Shown: one piece after another, positions 37,237 to 45,066 of the stretch | Layout: every line of letters begins with the position of its first letter | Position numbering within the stretch: position 1 is the first letter of the stretch | Assembly (NCBI GenBank): GCA_021802775.1 | Contig: JAJZRJ010000014.1 | Span: 1-59,363 of the forward strand | Direction of reading: 5' to 3' | Length of the DNA: 59,363 bases | DNA from: Deltaproteobacteria bacterium | GTDB lineage: Bacteria; Desulfobacterota; Desulfobulbia; Desulfobulbales; Desulfurivibrionaceae | The notes under the pieces: model-generated | Told to the model about the DNA's origin: nothing | What the model saw: the letters and a program-made list of their open reading frames with translations, nothing else | Database searches by the model: none | Made by a program: the position numbers and the translations under genes

Positions 37237-37617
37237 CTACTTGACCACTTTCAGCACCGGTCTCTTCGCTGCCTTTTTCGTCGGCAACGTCGGCTTGTCC
37301 ACGTGGGGCGACCAGCCCTCGAAGGCCATCGCCTTGACAAACCGTTTTTCACCGCCCATGGTGAAGATTTCCTGGCCGGTGAACTGCGGCTCCCGCAGGG
37401 TCCACACCACCTGCTTCGGCGGCACGGTGAGCAACTGCAGGGTAAGATGCCACCACCCGTCGCGCTTGGCTATATCCCGCTCGATATTGCTCACCACCGC
37501 GTAGAGCAGATGATCGGCCACCACCAGCACGATGTCTCCCGGCACCGTCGTGTCCTTGAACGGCATGATGTTCCTGAGATCGCGCACGATCTTTTCCACG
37601 TCAAAATCATGTTCCAT
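37237..37617 (-). CDS. Conserved-looking hypothetical protein, 126 aa
   Basis: I do not recognise the family. The protein has an N-terminal acidic/hydrophobic stretch (DFDVEKIVRDLRNIMPF), a beta-rich core (PGDIVLVVADHLLYAVVSNIERD, then GWWHLTLQLLTVPPKQVVWTL) and a Lys/Pro-rich C-terminal tail. It has no signal peptide or membrane segment. Codon use matches its neighbours. It is a single gene 121 bp upstream of ptsH on the same strand. The ordered beta pattern suggests a genuine small cytoplasmic protein. Confidence 0.7.
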   Translation of the reverse strand: MEHDFDVEKIVRDLRNIMPFKDTTVPGDIVLVVADHLLYAVVSNIERDIAKRDGWWHLTLQLLTVPPKQVVWTLREPQFTGQEIFTMGGEKRFVKAMAFEGWSPHVDKPTLPTKKAAKRPVLKVVK

Positions 37618-37906
37618 GGGCTTTCGCTCTCGCTGGATGAGGAAACAGTGAACGCGCTCGGCAGATCACCGTCAACACCGGCTAGGGTACCATACTGCTC
37701 CCCGGCGGCGCAACAGCAAGGCACCACCGCCGCCGGGCACGGCCCCGTTTTTCCCCATGGCTACTTGCCGCCTTTTGCGGTATGAAAGGAAGAAGCGCTC
37801 CGGTGATCGCACCGGAATGCACAAAAAACCTCCCGACGGCGGAACTTTTTTTATTCTATCCTGTCTTTTAGAATGAAACGCCATCGGACCAAACCAGCAC
37901 GAGACG
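37618..37906. other. Divergent intergenic region, hypothetical gene / ECF sigma gene
   Basis: These 289 bp carry the promoters of both flanking genes. A T-rich stretch and TTCTATCC/TTTTAGAA-like sequence lie at 37849-37875, just before the sigma-factor gene. An ECF-type autoregulated promoter could not be assigned by eye. Confidence 0.4.
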
Positions 37907-38470
37907 ATGACCGAACACGATGTGGCGGGATTGGTCCGCGCCCTGCGCCAGGGCGACCACCAGGCTTTCAACCATCTGGTCCGGATCTACCAGGCCAGGA
38001 TATGGAACCTGACGCGCACCTATGTCAAGGACGAGGAAGAGGCCAAGGATCTCAGCCAGGACATCTTTGTCACGGCCTACCGTTCCCTCGGCCATCTGCG
38101 CGACGACGCCAAATTCGGCGCCTGGCTTTACCAGCTGGCCCTCAACCACTGCCGCAACCGATATAACCGCCTCAAACGGCGCGGTTTTTTCAGCAACCTC
38201 TCCCTGGACGACCCGGATAACCCGATTCCGCTCAGCCAGGGTGACACTCCGGAACAGCAACTGGAACGCCGGGGCGTCAACGAGGTGGTGCGCAATGCCA
38301 TTGCCGCCATGCCGGAGACCGAAAAGGAGATCCTGCTGCTGCGCGATCTCCAGGAACTCTCCTATGAGGAAATCAGCGCCATTCTCGATATCCCGCTGGG
38401 CACGGTCAAGTCGAAGCTGAACCGGGCCCGGCTGGCCTTAAAGGAACGGCTCAAGAAGATGCTGGAGTAA
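37907..38470 (+). CDS. ECF (RpoE-like) RNA polymerase sigma factor
   Basis: This 187-aa protein has sigma region 2 (about residues 24-90; DLSQDIFVTAYRSLGHLR, then FGAWLYQLALNHCRNRYNRLKRR) and region 4 (about 130-185; MPETEKEILLLRDLQELSYEEISAILDIPLGTVKSKLNRAR). There is no region 1 or 3, as in ECF factors. The downstream gene, 5 bp away, has a zinc-finger anti-sigma N-terminus, so the pair is a sigma/anti-sigma unit. Proximity to degP suggests an envelope-stress regulon, by analogy with RpoE. Confidence 0.92.
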   Translation: MTEHDVAGLVRALRQGDHQAFNHLVRIYQARIWNLTRTYVKDEEEAKDLSQDIFVTAYRSLGHLRDDAKFGAWLYQLALNHCRNRYNRLKRRGFFSNLSLDDPDNPIPLSQGDTPEQQLERRGVNEVVRNAIAAMPETEKEILLLRDLQELSYEEISAILDIPLGTVKSKLNRARLALKERLKKMLE

Positions 38471-38475
38471 CGATC

Positions 38476-39240
38476 ATGAGGGAATGCAGCGACCATCAGG
38501 CACGATTCACGCCGTATCTCGACCAGGAACTGGCAACGGAGGAACGGCAGCAACTGGAGGCCCATCTGGCCTCCTGCCCCCATTGTGCCGCGGAATGGCG
38601 ACTATTCACCCTGACCCTCGACCGCATCGCGTCCCTGCGCGATGACCAGCCGCCGCCCGACCTGCTGCCCGGCATCCACGCCAAGCTGCATCGTCCCCAC
38701 CTCTGGACCCGCCTCCGTGACCTGATCCACCAGTATGACTTTTCCATGTCGCTGCCCATGGCCGCCGCCACCGTGGTACTTGCCATGGGCATCGGCCTTT
38801 TCTTGAAAGTGCACTTCCAGCCCATGGAACCGACCAATCAGACCACCCAACTGGCCACCCGCCGGGCAGCACCGCTGATCATTCCCGATTCCCGGCTGAC
38901 CGCGGTTACCACCGCTCCTGCTTCGTCTTTTCCGCAGGCCAGGGCCGCGCACCCGCCCACGACGCCGGAACCGGACACGCTCCATCCGGATATCTTCATC
39001 ACCGTCCGGGCCGAGACCCCCCGCGACCTCCTGTTACTCCGGCAATCTCTGGAGGAGCGCCGGTTCATCCCCGACCTGGTGAGCCAGCATGGACTCATGC
39101 TCCGCCTCCACCCCGACGACCTGCCGCTCCTGCGCGAGGCGCTGGGCGACCGTCAGGCCGTGGTCTTTCCGCCGGAGACCATTACCCCCGGCTATCCCCA
39201 TCATAAGGAACTGCTGCTGGTGGCCATCCGCCTTCAATAA
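38476..39240 (+). CDS. Zinc-finger anti-sigma-factor-like membrane protein
   Basis: This 254-aa protein has an N-terminal zf-HC2/ZAS domain: C4, H7, then H-x3-C-x2-C in LEAHLASCPHCAAEW. Such domains bind and inhibit ECF sigma factors. One membrane segment (about residues 95-112, MAAATVVLAMGIGLFL) follows. The proline/threonine-rich linker and the C-terminal domain of about 85 residues would be periplasmic. The C-terminal domain reads like a small ferredoxin-like fold (DIFITVRAETPRDLLLLRQSLEERRFIPD). This topology would let envelope signals control the sigma factor encoded just upstream. Confidence 0.82.
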   Translation: MRECSDHQARFTPYLDQELATEERQQLEAHLASCPHCAAEWRLFTLTLDRIASLRDDQPPPDLLPGIHAKLHRPHLWTRLRDLIHQYDFSMSLPMAAATVVLAMGIGLFLKVHFQPMEPTNQTTQLATRRAAPLIIPDSRLTAVTTAPASSFPQARAAHPPTTPEPDTLHPDIFITVRAETPRDLLLLRQSLEERRFIPDLVSQHGLMLRLHPDDLPLLREALGDRQAVVFPPETITPGYPHHKELLLVAIRLQ

Positions 39241-39351
39241 TGGACAACATCATTTTTCGTGGAACCTTTCACCGAAGCCGTGGTCTTTACTGTTACATGC
39301 GAGCAAATCGCATTACTCTCTTCCTCCCCTTCTTCCCGGAAGGGCCCCCCA

Positions 39352-39384
39352 GGGACCGCCTCGCTCGCCCGGCTTGGCGGTCCC
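39352..39384 (+). terminator. GC stem after the sigma/anti-sigma pair
   Basis: A perfect 9-bp stem, GGGACCGCC / GGCGGTCCC, with a 15-nt loop, followed by ATCTTATTT. The T-run is weak, so it may be a partial terminator. Confidence 0.5.
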
Positions 39385-39416
39385 ATCTTATTTGGCGAGC
39401 ATCTGTAAAGCGGTCC

Positions 39417-39444
39417 TTGACAAAGTTTTTCCCGGTCCTAAAGT
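39417..39444 (+). promoter_or_regulatory. Sigma-70-type promoter of degP
   Basis: A consensus TTGACA (39417-39422), a 16-bp spacer, and TAAAGT (39439-39444). Transcription would start near 39451 and place the 11-bp repeats in the 5' untranslated leader. Confidence 0.6.
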
Positions 39445-39478
39445 AAATAAAGACATCTGTTGAAAAGATGGCACATGC

Positions 39479-39533
39479 TGTTGATAACTTGTTGATAACC
39501 TGTTCCCAAACTGTTGCCACATTGTTGATTGAA
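39479..39533 (+). repeat. Five phased 11-bp units upstream of degP
   Basis: TGTT recurs exactly every 11 bp at 39479, 39490, 39501, 39512 and 39523. The units are TGTTGATAACT, TGTTGATAACC, TGTTCCCAAAC, TGTTGCCACAT and TGTTGATTGAA. The last unit merges into the GAAGGAG ribosome binding site. The spacing equals one helical turn. Confidence 0.75.
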
Positions 39534-39547
39534 GGAGCTTGAATCGT

Positions 39548-40984
39548 ATGCAGACCCCATCACCCAAACATGTTCTGCGTTTCGCCGTTGCCCTCCTCGC
39601 CGTGCTGCTGGGCCTCGGCAATGCCGTCGCCGAAGCCCGCCCCATGGCCGGCGCCCCGGATTCGTTCGCTGACCTGGCCGACCGCTTGAGCCCCACGGTC
39701 GTCAACATCTACACCACTCAAACTGTCAAGGTACAACGCTCACCCCACGACTTCCCGCAGGAGGAAATGCCGGAGATGTTCCGCCATTTCTTCGGCCTGC
39801 CGTCGCCCTTCGGCAACCAGACCCCGCAGCGGGACCTGAAACGAACCAGCCTGGGTTCCGGCGTCATCACCTCGACAGACGGCTACATCATCACCAATAA
39901 CCACGTGGTGGAAAATGCCGACGCCATCAGCGTCCGCTTGACCAACTACGAAGAATACGACGCCAAGGTCATTGGCCGCGACCCCAAAACCGATCTCGCC
40001 CTCATCAAGATCAGTCCCAAGAGCCCGCTGCCCGCCGTCATCTTCGGCGATTCGGAGCGACTCCGGGTGGGCGACTGGGTGGTGGCCATCGGCAACCCCT
40101 TCGGCTTCGAGCAGACCGTTACCGCCGGCATCGTCAGCGGCAAGGGCCGCTCTCTGGGCAGCGGCCCCTATGAGAACTTCATTCAGACCGACGCCTCGAT
40201 CAACCCCGGCAACTCCGGCGGTCCGCTCTTCAACCTGAACGGCGAGATGGTCGGGATCAACACCGCGATCTACAGCCGCAGCGGCGGCAACATCGGCATC
40301 GGCTTCGCCATCCCGGTCACCACCGCCAGGAATGTCATCAGCCAGCTCAAGGAGCACGGCGCGGTGGTGCGCGGCTGGCTCGGCGTCATGATCCAGCAGG
40401 TCACCCCGGAACTGGCCAGACAGTTCCATCTCGACCGGCCGGTCGGCGCCCTGGTCGGTGAGGTCTCACCGGGCGGTCCGGCCGACAAGGCAGGGATCAA
40501 GCAGGGCGACGTCATCATCGAATACAATGGCAAGGATATCTCCCAGGTAAACTCGCTGCCCAATCTGGTTTCCCAGACGCCGGTTGGCAGCCGGGTCAAC
40601 ATGACCCTGATCCGCGGCGGCAAGAAGAAAGCGGTGGTCGTCACCATCGCCAAGCTTGACGAGGAACAGGCCGCGGCGGCCGAGGGCGGGGATCAGACCA
40701 GCCAGGAACTCGGCATGAGCGTGCAGGATCTTACCCCGGACCTCGCCAAGACCCTGGGGATCAAGGAAAAGAGCGGCGTGCTGGTGGTCAATGTGGAAGG
40801 GGATTCACCGGCCTTTGACAAGGGCATCCGGCGCGGGGATCTTATTTTGGAGGTGAACCGGAAAGCGGTCAGGAACGCGGCCGAGTTCGCTTGGGCCGTC
40901 AATGCCGCCAAAAAACAGGGCAGCCTGCTTCTGCTGGTCAAACGCAATGGCCACACCCGCTACGTGGCCCTCCGCCTCAAATAA
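39548..40984 (+). CDS. degP: Periplasmic serine protease DegP/HtrA (Do family)
   Basis: This 478-aa protease/chaperone has a signal peptide (residues 8-29, ending AEA). The trypsin-like domain has the triad H119 (TNNHVVENAD), D149 (KTDLALIKI) and S223 (GNSGGPLF). Two PDZ domains follow (about 275-370 and 390-478), each with a carboxylate-binding G-x-G-D-V/L-I pattern. It degrades or refolds damaged envelope proteins. The start is ATG 39548 with AAGGAG ten bases upstream; a TTG at 39539 is too close to that site. Confidence 0.95.
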   Translation: MQTPSPKHVLRFAVALLAVLLGLGNAVAEARPMAGAPDSFADLADRLSPTVVNIYTTQTVKVQRSPHDFPQEEMPEMFRHFFGLPSPFGNQTPQRDLKRTSLGSGVITSTDGYIITNNHVVENADAISVRLTNYEEYDAKVIGRDPKTDLALIKISPKSPLPAVIFGDSERLRVGDWVVAIGNPFGFEQTVTAGIVSGKGRSLGSGPYENFIQTDASINPGNSGGPLFNLNGEMVGINTAIYSRSGGNIGIGFAIPVTTARNVISQLKEHGAVVRGWLGVMIQQVTPELARQFHLDRPVGALVGEVSPGGPADKAGIKQGDVIIEYNGKDISQVNSLPNLVSQTPVGSRVNMTLIRGGKKKAVVVTIAKLDEEQAAAAEGGDQTSQELGMSVQDLTPDLAKTLGIKEKSGVLVVNVEGDSPAFDKGIRRGDLILEVNRKAVRNAAEFAWAVNAAKKQGSLLLLVKRNGHTRYVALRLK

Positions 40985-41011
40985 CGCCTGCCCCGGACAT
41001 AGGAGAAAAAC

Positions 41012-41764
41012 ATGCGCTCTTCACGACAAAAGCATCCCCGTACCTGGCTGGGAATGGCCGCCGCCCTGGGCCTGCTCCTGCTCTTCGGCGCCTGCACCTA
41101 TAAAGACCGGGTCGCGCCGCTCAACCTGCCGGACGCTGCCCGCGGAGTCACGGTGGCCGGCGGCCTCAAGATCTCGGCCGAGGCCTTCACCGACGCCAAG
41201 AAAGCGGAGCAGACCTTCGGCTTCGATGCCCATGGCGCGGGGTTGTTGCCGGTACAGGTCACCTTCCAGAACGACGGCAAGGAAACGGCCTACGTCAACG
41301 TCGAGCAGACCTTCCTCATCGACCGGAACAACAAGGCGTGGCCGATCCTCTCCCTGGAAAAGACCTACCAGCGGACCAAGGGGCATGTGGATATCGGCGA
41401 GACCGCCAAGGAAACCGGCAAACCCGCCCTGCTCCTCGGCGCGGCCGGCGCCATCGCCGGCGCGGCGATCGGCATCGTCACCGGTGAAAACGTCGGCTCG
41501 GCAGCGGGCAAGGGGGCGGTGCTCGGGGCCGCGACCGGGGCAATCCTGGGTGGGGCCAAGGGATATGCCACCGGCGGCGAGAAGGTGCGCGAGGATCTGG
41601 CCAGCAAGAGCCTCTCCGGCGGACCGATTCTGCCGAACCAGATCGCCTATGGCGTGCTCTTCTTCCCGGGCATGGGAACCGACGAAGCCCAGGGTGCCAC
41701 CGAACTGCGGCTGGCGCTTACCATCGGCAAGCAGCTCCAGGTCGTCCGGCTGCCGCTGCGCTGA
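41012..41764 (+). CDS. Glycine-zipper outer-membrane-type lipoprotein
   Basis: This 250-aa protein has a signal peptide and the lipobox LLFGAC, with lipidated C28. The middle (about residues 140-185) is a glycine-zipper-rich segment (LLGAAGAIAGAAIGIV ... GAVLGAATGAILGGA) that could span or associate with a membrane. The rest is beta-rich. It lies 27 bp downstream of degP with AGGAG before the ATG and is probably co-transcribed, fitting an envelope-maintenance role. Its specific function is unknown. Confidence 0.8.
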   Translation: MRSSRQKHPRTWLGMAAALGLLLLFGACTYKDRVAPLNLPDAARGVTVAGGLKISAEAFTDAKKAEQTFGFDAHGAGLLPVQVTFQNDGKETAYVNVEQTFLIDRNNKAWPILSLEKTYQRTKGHVDIGETAKETGKPALLLGAAGAIAGAAIGIVTGENVGSAAGKGAVLGAATGAILGGAKGYATGGEKVREDLASKSLSGGPILPNQIAYGVLFFPGMGTDEAQGATELRLALTIGKQLQVVRLPLR

Positions 41765-41771
41765 TTCCGCA

Positions 41772-41926
41772 GGCTGTTGAAAAATCCCTTTTTCGGCAGC
41801 CCGCGTGCACCCCAGGGATGGGGTGCCAATTCCGGCGAGTAAAACTCGCCGGAATTGCACAAACCCGCGGAATTCACTTCTGCGGGTTCGTGATTGAAAA
41901 AAAGTCAGGGACGACTTTTTTTCAAT
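41772..41926. repeat. Five back-to-back hairpins between convergent operons
   Basis: The inverted repeats lie almost without gaps. 41772-41801: GGCTG..GAAAAA / TTTTTC..CAGCC. 41807-41826: GCACCCC-AGGGAT-GGGGTGC. 41827-41857: a perfect 14-bp stem with an AAA loop. 41858-41892: CAC.AACCCGC.GAA and its partner. 41893-41926: a perfect 14-bp A/T-rich stem with an AGGGAC loop. Some must act as terminators for the lipoprotein and trp operons. The number and regular packing suggest a repetitive element. Confidence 0.75.
41893..41926. terminator. Bidirectional terminator at the end of trpF
   Basis: ATTGAAAAAAAGTC / GACTTTTTTTCAAT, a perfect stem with a six-base loop and T-runs in both directions. It lies 25 bp beyond the trpF stop. 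Confidence 0.8.
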
Positions 41927-41950
41927 TCCTGATTGGACCCACCGTGCGGC

Positions 41951-42598
41951 TCAGGCGGCGGCGTTGGCCGCATCGGCCTGCCGCACGGCGTCCACCACCT
42001 GGCGCACTTTATCGAGATCCTTGCGGCCGGGTTTGATTTCCACCCCGGAATTGCAATCCACGGCAAAGGGCCGGAGTTCGCGGACCGCCTGACCGACATT
42101 GGCCGGGGTGAGACCGCCGGCCAGAATGACCGGGCCGGGCGGATTCAGCCGCGCCATCAAGTCCCAGTCAAAGGTCCGACCGGTACCGCCGGCCATTCTT
42201 TCGTGGAAGGTGTCGAGGAGAAAGCCGTTGACCACCTCCTCATAAGCCGCCAGTTCCCCGGGCGTGGTATGCGGGCCGACGCGGAAGGCTTTCAAGACCC
42301 GGCAGGTCATCTCCCGGCAGTAGGCCGGGGTTTCGGCGCCATGGAGCTGCACCAGGGTCAAGCCGCAGTACTGGACGATATCCTGCACCACGCTGGCCTC
42401 CTCGTTGACAAAGACGCCAACCGCATCGACAAAGGGCGGCAACCGCCGGATGATGTCGCGGGCCTTTTCCGGCTGGAGATAGCGCGGGCTCTCTCCGGCA
42501 AAGATAAAGCCCACTGCATCCACCCCGGCCGCCACCACCGCAGCGACCTCCTCTTTTCCGGTCATCCCGCAGATCTTGATCCGGGTACGCACTGCCAT
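41951..42598 (-). CDS. trpF: Phosphoribosylanthranilate isomerase
   Basis: This 215-aa TIM-barrel enzyme performs the third step of tryptophan synthesis. It opens with RIKICGMTGKEEVAAVVAAG, in which the catalytic cysteine of KICG is present. VQLHGAE, ILAGGLTPANVGQAV and the C-terminal VDCNSGVEIKPGRKD are family signatures, and the aspartate general acid lies in the LDTFHERMAGGTG region. The start is 4 bp after the trpC stop. It is the last gene of trpEGDCF. Confidence 0.95.
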   Translation of the reverse strand: MAVRTRIKICGMTGKEEVAAVVAAGVDAVGFIFAGESPRYLQPEKARDIIRRLPPFVDAVGVFVNEEASVVQDIVQYCGLTLVQLHGAETPAYCREMTCRVLKAFRVGPHTTPGELAAYEEVVNGFLLDTFHERMAGGTGRTFDWDLMARLNPPGPVILAGGLTPANVGQAVRELRPFAVDCNSGVEIKPGRKDLDKVRQVVDAVRQADAANAAA

Positions 42599-42602
42599 AC
42601 GG

Positions 42603-43379
42603 TTATTTCTCCTCCGGTCCGCCGCGCAACTCCCGCACCGCCTGGGCCTGATCTTTGGCCCGCATCAAGGTCTCGCCCACCAGAGCGGCAGCAATACCAT
42701 GTTCGGCCAGGCGTTGCATGTCGTGATGATCGCGGATGCCCGACTCGCTCACCAGCGGGATCGCCGCCGGAATAAGGCGCCGCAGGCGGAAGGTGGTGGC
42801 AAGATCGACGGAAAAATCGCGGAGATCGCGATTGTTCACCCCGATGAGCCGGCTGCCCGCAGCCAGCGCCTGCTCCGCCTCCGCCTCGTCGTGGACCTCG
42901 ACCAGCACATCCATGCCGAGTTCCTCGGCCTGCTGGCGGAAATCACGCAACCGGGCGGTATCGAGGATGGCGGCGATGAGCAGGATGGCGTCGGCCCCGT
43001 GGCGGCGCGTCTCCTCGATCTGCAAGGGATCGATGATGAACTCCTTGCGCAACACCGGCAGCGTGACGGCAGCCCGAACCTGGGCGAGGTAGCGGAGGCT
43101 GCCCTGGAAAAAATGTTCGTCGGTGAGCACCGAAAGCGCCTGGGCGCCGCCGGCCTGATATTGCCGGGCAATGGCCACCGGATCGAAGTCCGGCCGGATG
43201 ACCCCCTTGGAGGGCGAGGCCTTCTTGGCCTCGGCAATGATCGCCACCCCGGGATAGCCGGTAAGCGCCCTGACAAAACCGCGCGGCGGCGCCACCGGCC
43301 CCGCGGGCGCGGAAAGCCCCTGCCGCTTGAGGGCCGCTACTTCCTCGCGCTTGCGGGCCACGATGGTATCGAGAATCAC
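42603..43379 (-). CDS. trpC: Indole-3-glycerol phosphate synthase
   Basis: This 258-aa TIM-barrel enzyme closes the indole ring. It opens with [37 protein letters not shown], the [20 protein letters not shown] segment, [14 protein letters not shown] and [13 protein letters not shown] carry the catalytic Lys, Glu and Asn residues. The ATG overlaps the trpD stop by 4 bp (ATGA). Confidence 0.96.
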   Translation of the reverse strand: MILDTIVARKREEVAALKRQGLSAPAGPVAPPRGFVRALTGYPGVAIIAEAKKASPSKGVIRPDFDPVAIARQYQAGGAQALSVLTDEHFFQGSLRYLAQVRAAVTLPVLRKEFIIDPLQIEETRRHGADAILLIAAILDTARLRDFRQQAEELGMDVLVEVHDEAEAEQALAAGSRLIGVNNRDLRDFSVDLATTFRLRRLIPAAIPLVSESGIRDHHDMQRLAEHGIAAALVGETLMRAKDQAQAVRELRGGPEEK

Positions 43380-44404
43380 GCTGCTGCTCCTTTGCCGAAG
43401 GCCACCAGGGCCTCCATTTTGGCCAGGGCAGCGCCGCTCTCGATGACCCGCCGGGCCACGGCAACGCCTTCGGGAAGGTCAGCAGCCTTGCCGGCGGCCA
43501 TGATCGCCGCGCCGGCATTCATCAGCACCATATCGAGGCGCGGACCGGCAATGCCTTGCAACACCGCCCGCAACAACCCGGCAGCCTCGGCCGCGCTGGC
43601 GCCGCCTCGGATGTCGGCCAGAGTCGCCCGCGCCAGCCCGCATTGCTCCGGGGTAACGGCGTAGGTCGTCACCGCACCGTCCCTGTATTCCGCCACCGAG
43701 GTCTCGCCGGTGATCGTGATCTCGTCGAGATTGCCGGCCCCGCACACCACCAGCGCCCGCTTGGCTCCCAGCTTGCCGAGCACCCGGGCCAGGGGCTCGA
43801 CCAGCCGATGGTCGTACACCCCCATCACCTGCACATTGGCGCCGGCCGGGTTGGTAAGCGGTCCGAGCACATTAAAAATGGTGCGGATGCCGATCTCCCG
43901 CCGCGGGCCGATGGCGTGCTTCATGGCGCCGTGCAGGGCCGGGGCGAACATGAAGCCGATGCCGACCTCGCGGATGGCCTGGCCAATCTGTTCCGGCGAG
44001 AGCGAGAGGTTCACACCGAGCGCCTCCAGCACGTCGGCGCTGCCGCAGGTGCTGGACATCGCGCGGTTGCCGTGCTTGGCCACCGGGATGCCGGCGCCGG
44101 CCACGACAAAGGCCGCGGTGGTGGAGACATTGAAGGTGCCGGAGGCGTCGCCGCCGGTCCCGCAGGTATCGACCAAAACGTCGCCAGCCACCCGCGCCTC
44201 GACCTTGGTGGCCTTGTCGCGCATGACCCGGGCCGCGCCGGTGATCTCGTCAACGGTCTCGCCCTTGATGCGCAGCGCCGTGATAAAGGAACCGATCTGG
44301 GCCGGGGTCGCCTCGCCGCCCATGATCTCCTGCATGACTCCCACCATCTCGGCCTCGGCAAGATGGGTGCCCCCTACCACCTTGGCAATCGCTTCCCGGA
44401 TCAC
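43376..44404 (-). CDS. trpD: Anthranilate phosphoribosyltransferase
   Basis: This 342-aa enzyme joins anthranilate to [32 protein letters not shown] (the PRPP-binding loop region, about residues 75-105), [21 protein letters not shown] and [35 protein letters not shown] are diagnostic. The start is GTG 44404, which overlaps the trpG stop (GTGA). The frame continues upstream inside trpG but that part is unrelated. The protein is not fused to trpG, unlike in enteric bacteria. Confidence 0.95.
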   Translation of the reverse strand: MIREAIAKVVGGTHLAEAEMVGVMQEIMGGEATPAQIGSFITALRIKGETVDEITGAARVMRDKATKVEARVAGDVLVDTCGTGGDASGTFNVSTTAAFVVAGAGIPVAKHGNRAMSSTCGSADVLEALGVNLSLSPEQIGQAIREVGIGFMFAPALHGAMKHAIGPRREIGIRTIFNVLGPLTNPAGANVQVMGVYDHRLVEPLARVLGKLGAKRALVVCGAGNLDEITITGETSVAEYRDGAVTTYAVTPEQCGLARATLADIRGGASAAEAAGLLRAVLQGIAGPRLDMVLMNAGAAIMAAGKAADLPEGVAVARRVIESGAALAKMEALVAFGKGAAA

Positions 44405-45003
44405 TGCCGTTCCCCCTGCGCCTTGGCCAGCAGGGCCGGGTACTCCGGCGCGATGAAATTGGCGAGCAACCGCACGCCGTCCGGCGTCATGATCGATTCC
44501 GGGTGGAACTGCACCCCTTCCACCGCCAGGCTCCGGTGCCGCACCCCCATGAGTTCGCCCTGCTCCGAACGGGCGGTGGCCACCAGGCACTCGGGCAGCG
44601 GCTCCTCCACCACCAGCGAGTGGTAGCGCATGGCCTCGAAGGGATTGGGCAACCCGGCAAAGACCCCTTTGCCGTCATGGGTAACGAGGCTGGTTTTGCC
44701 ATGCATCAGGCGGCCGGCGCGCACGGTTTTGCCGCCAAAGGCCTCGCCGATGGATTGATGCCCCAGGCAAACGCCCAGCACCGGGACGCGGCCGGCAAAG
44801 TGGCGGATCGCCGCAATGGAGATACCGGCCTGGGCCGGACTGCACGGCCCCGGCGAGATCAACAGCCGCGAGGGGCGCAGCCCGTCGATAAAGGAGAGCT
44901 CCACCTCGTCGTTGCGGAAAACCGTAAGTTCCGCGCCGAGTCCGCCCAGGGTCTGGACGATGTTGTAGGTAAAGGAGTCGTAGTTGTCGATGATGACGAT
45001 CAT
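44401..45003 (-). CDS. trpG: Anthranilate synthase glutamine amidotransferase component
   Basis: This 200-aa class I glutamine amidotransferase supplies ammonia to TrpE. It starts with [16 protein letters not shown]. The catalytic cysteine lies in [18 protein letters not shown] and E of the triad lie in [13 protein letters not shown]. It may also serve para-aminobenzoate synthesis, as in other bacteria with one such subunit. The gap to trpE is 63 bp. Confidence 0.95.
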   Translation of the reverse strand: MIVIIDNYDSFTYNIVQTLGGLGAELTVFRNDEVELSFIDGLRPSRLLISPGPCSPAQAGISIAAIRHFAGRVPVLGVCLGHQSIGEAFGGKTVRAGRLMHGKTSLVTHDGKGVFAGLPNPFEAMRYHSLVVEEPLPECLVATARSEQGELMGVRHRSLAVEGVQFHPESIMTPDGVRLLANFIAPEYPALLAKAQGERQ

Positions 45004-45066
45004 GAGAGAGCCCCGCTCAAGCGGACGTTCGTTGCCCTGATTCTTTGGAAGAGACCCGGCATGCGG

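Larger units (their letters stand above)
39241..39547 (+). other. Leader region between the anti-sigma gene and degP
   Basis: These 307 bp hold a terminator-like hairpin (39352-39384), a sigma-70-like promoter (39417-39444) and five phased 11-bp repeats (39479-39533) ending at the degP ribosome binding site. No protein is evident. Confidence 0.6.
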
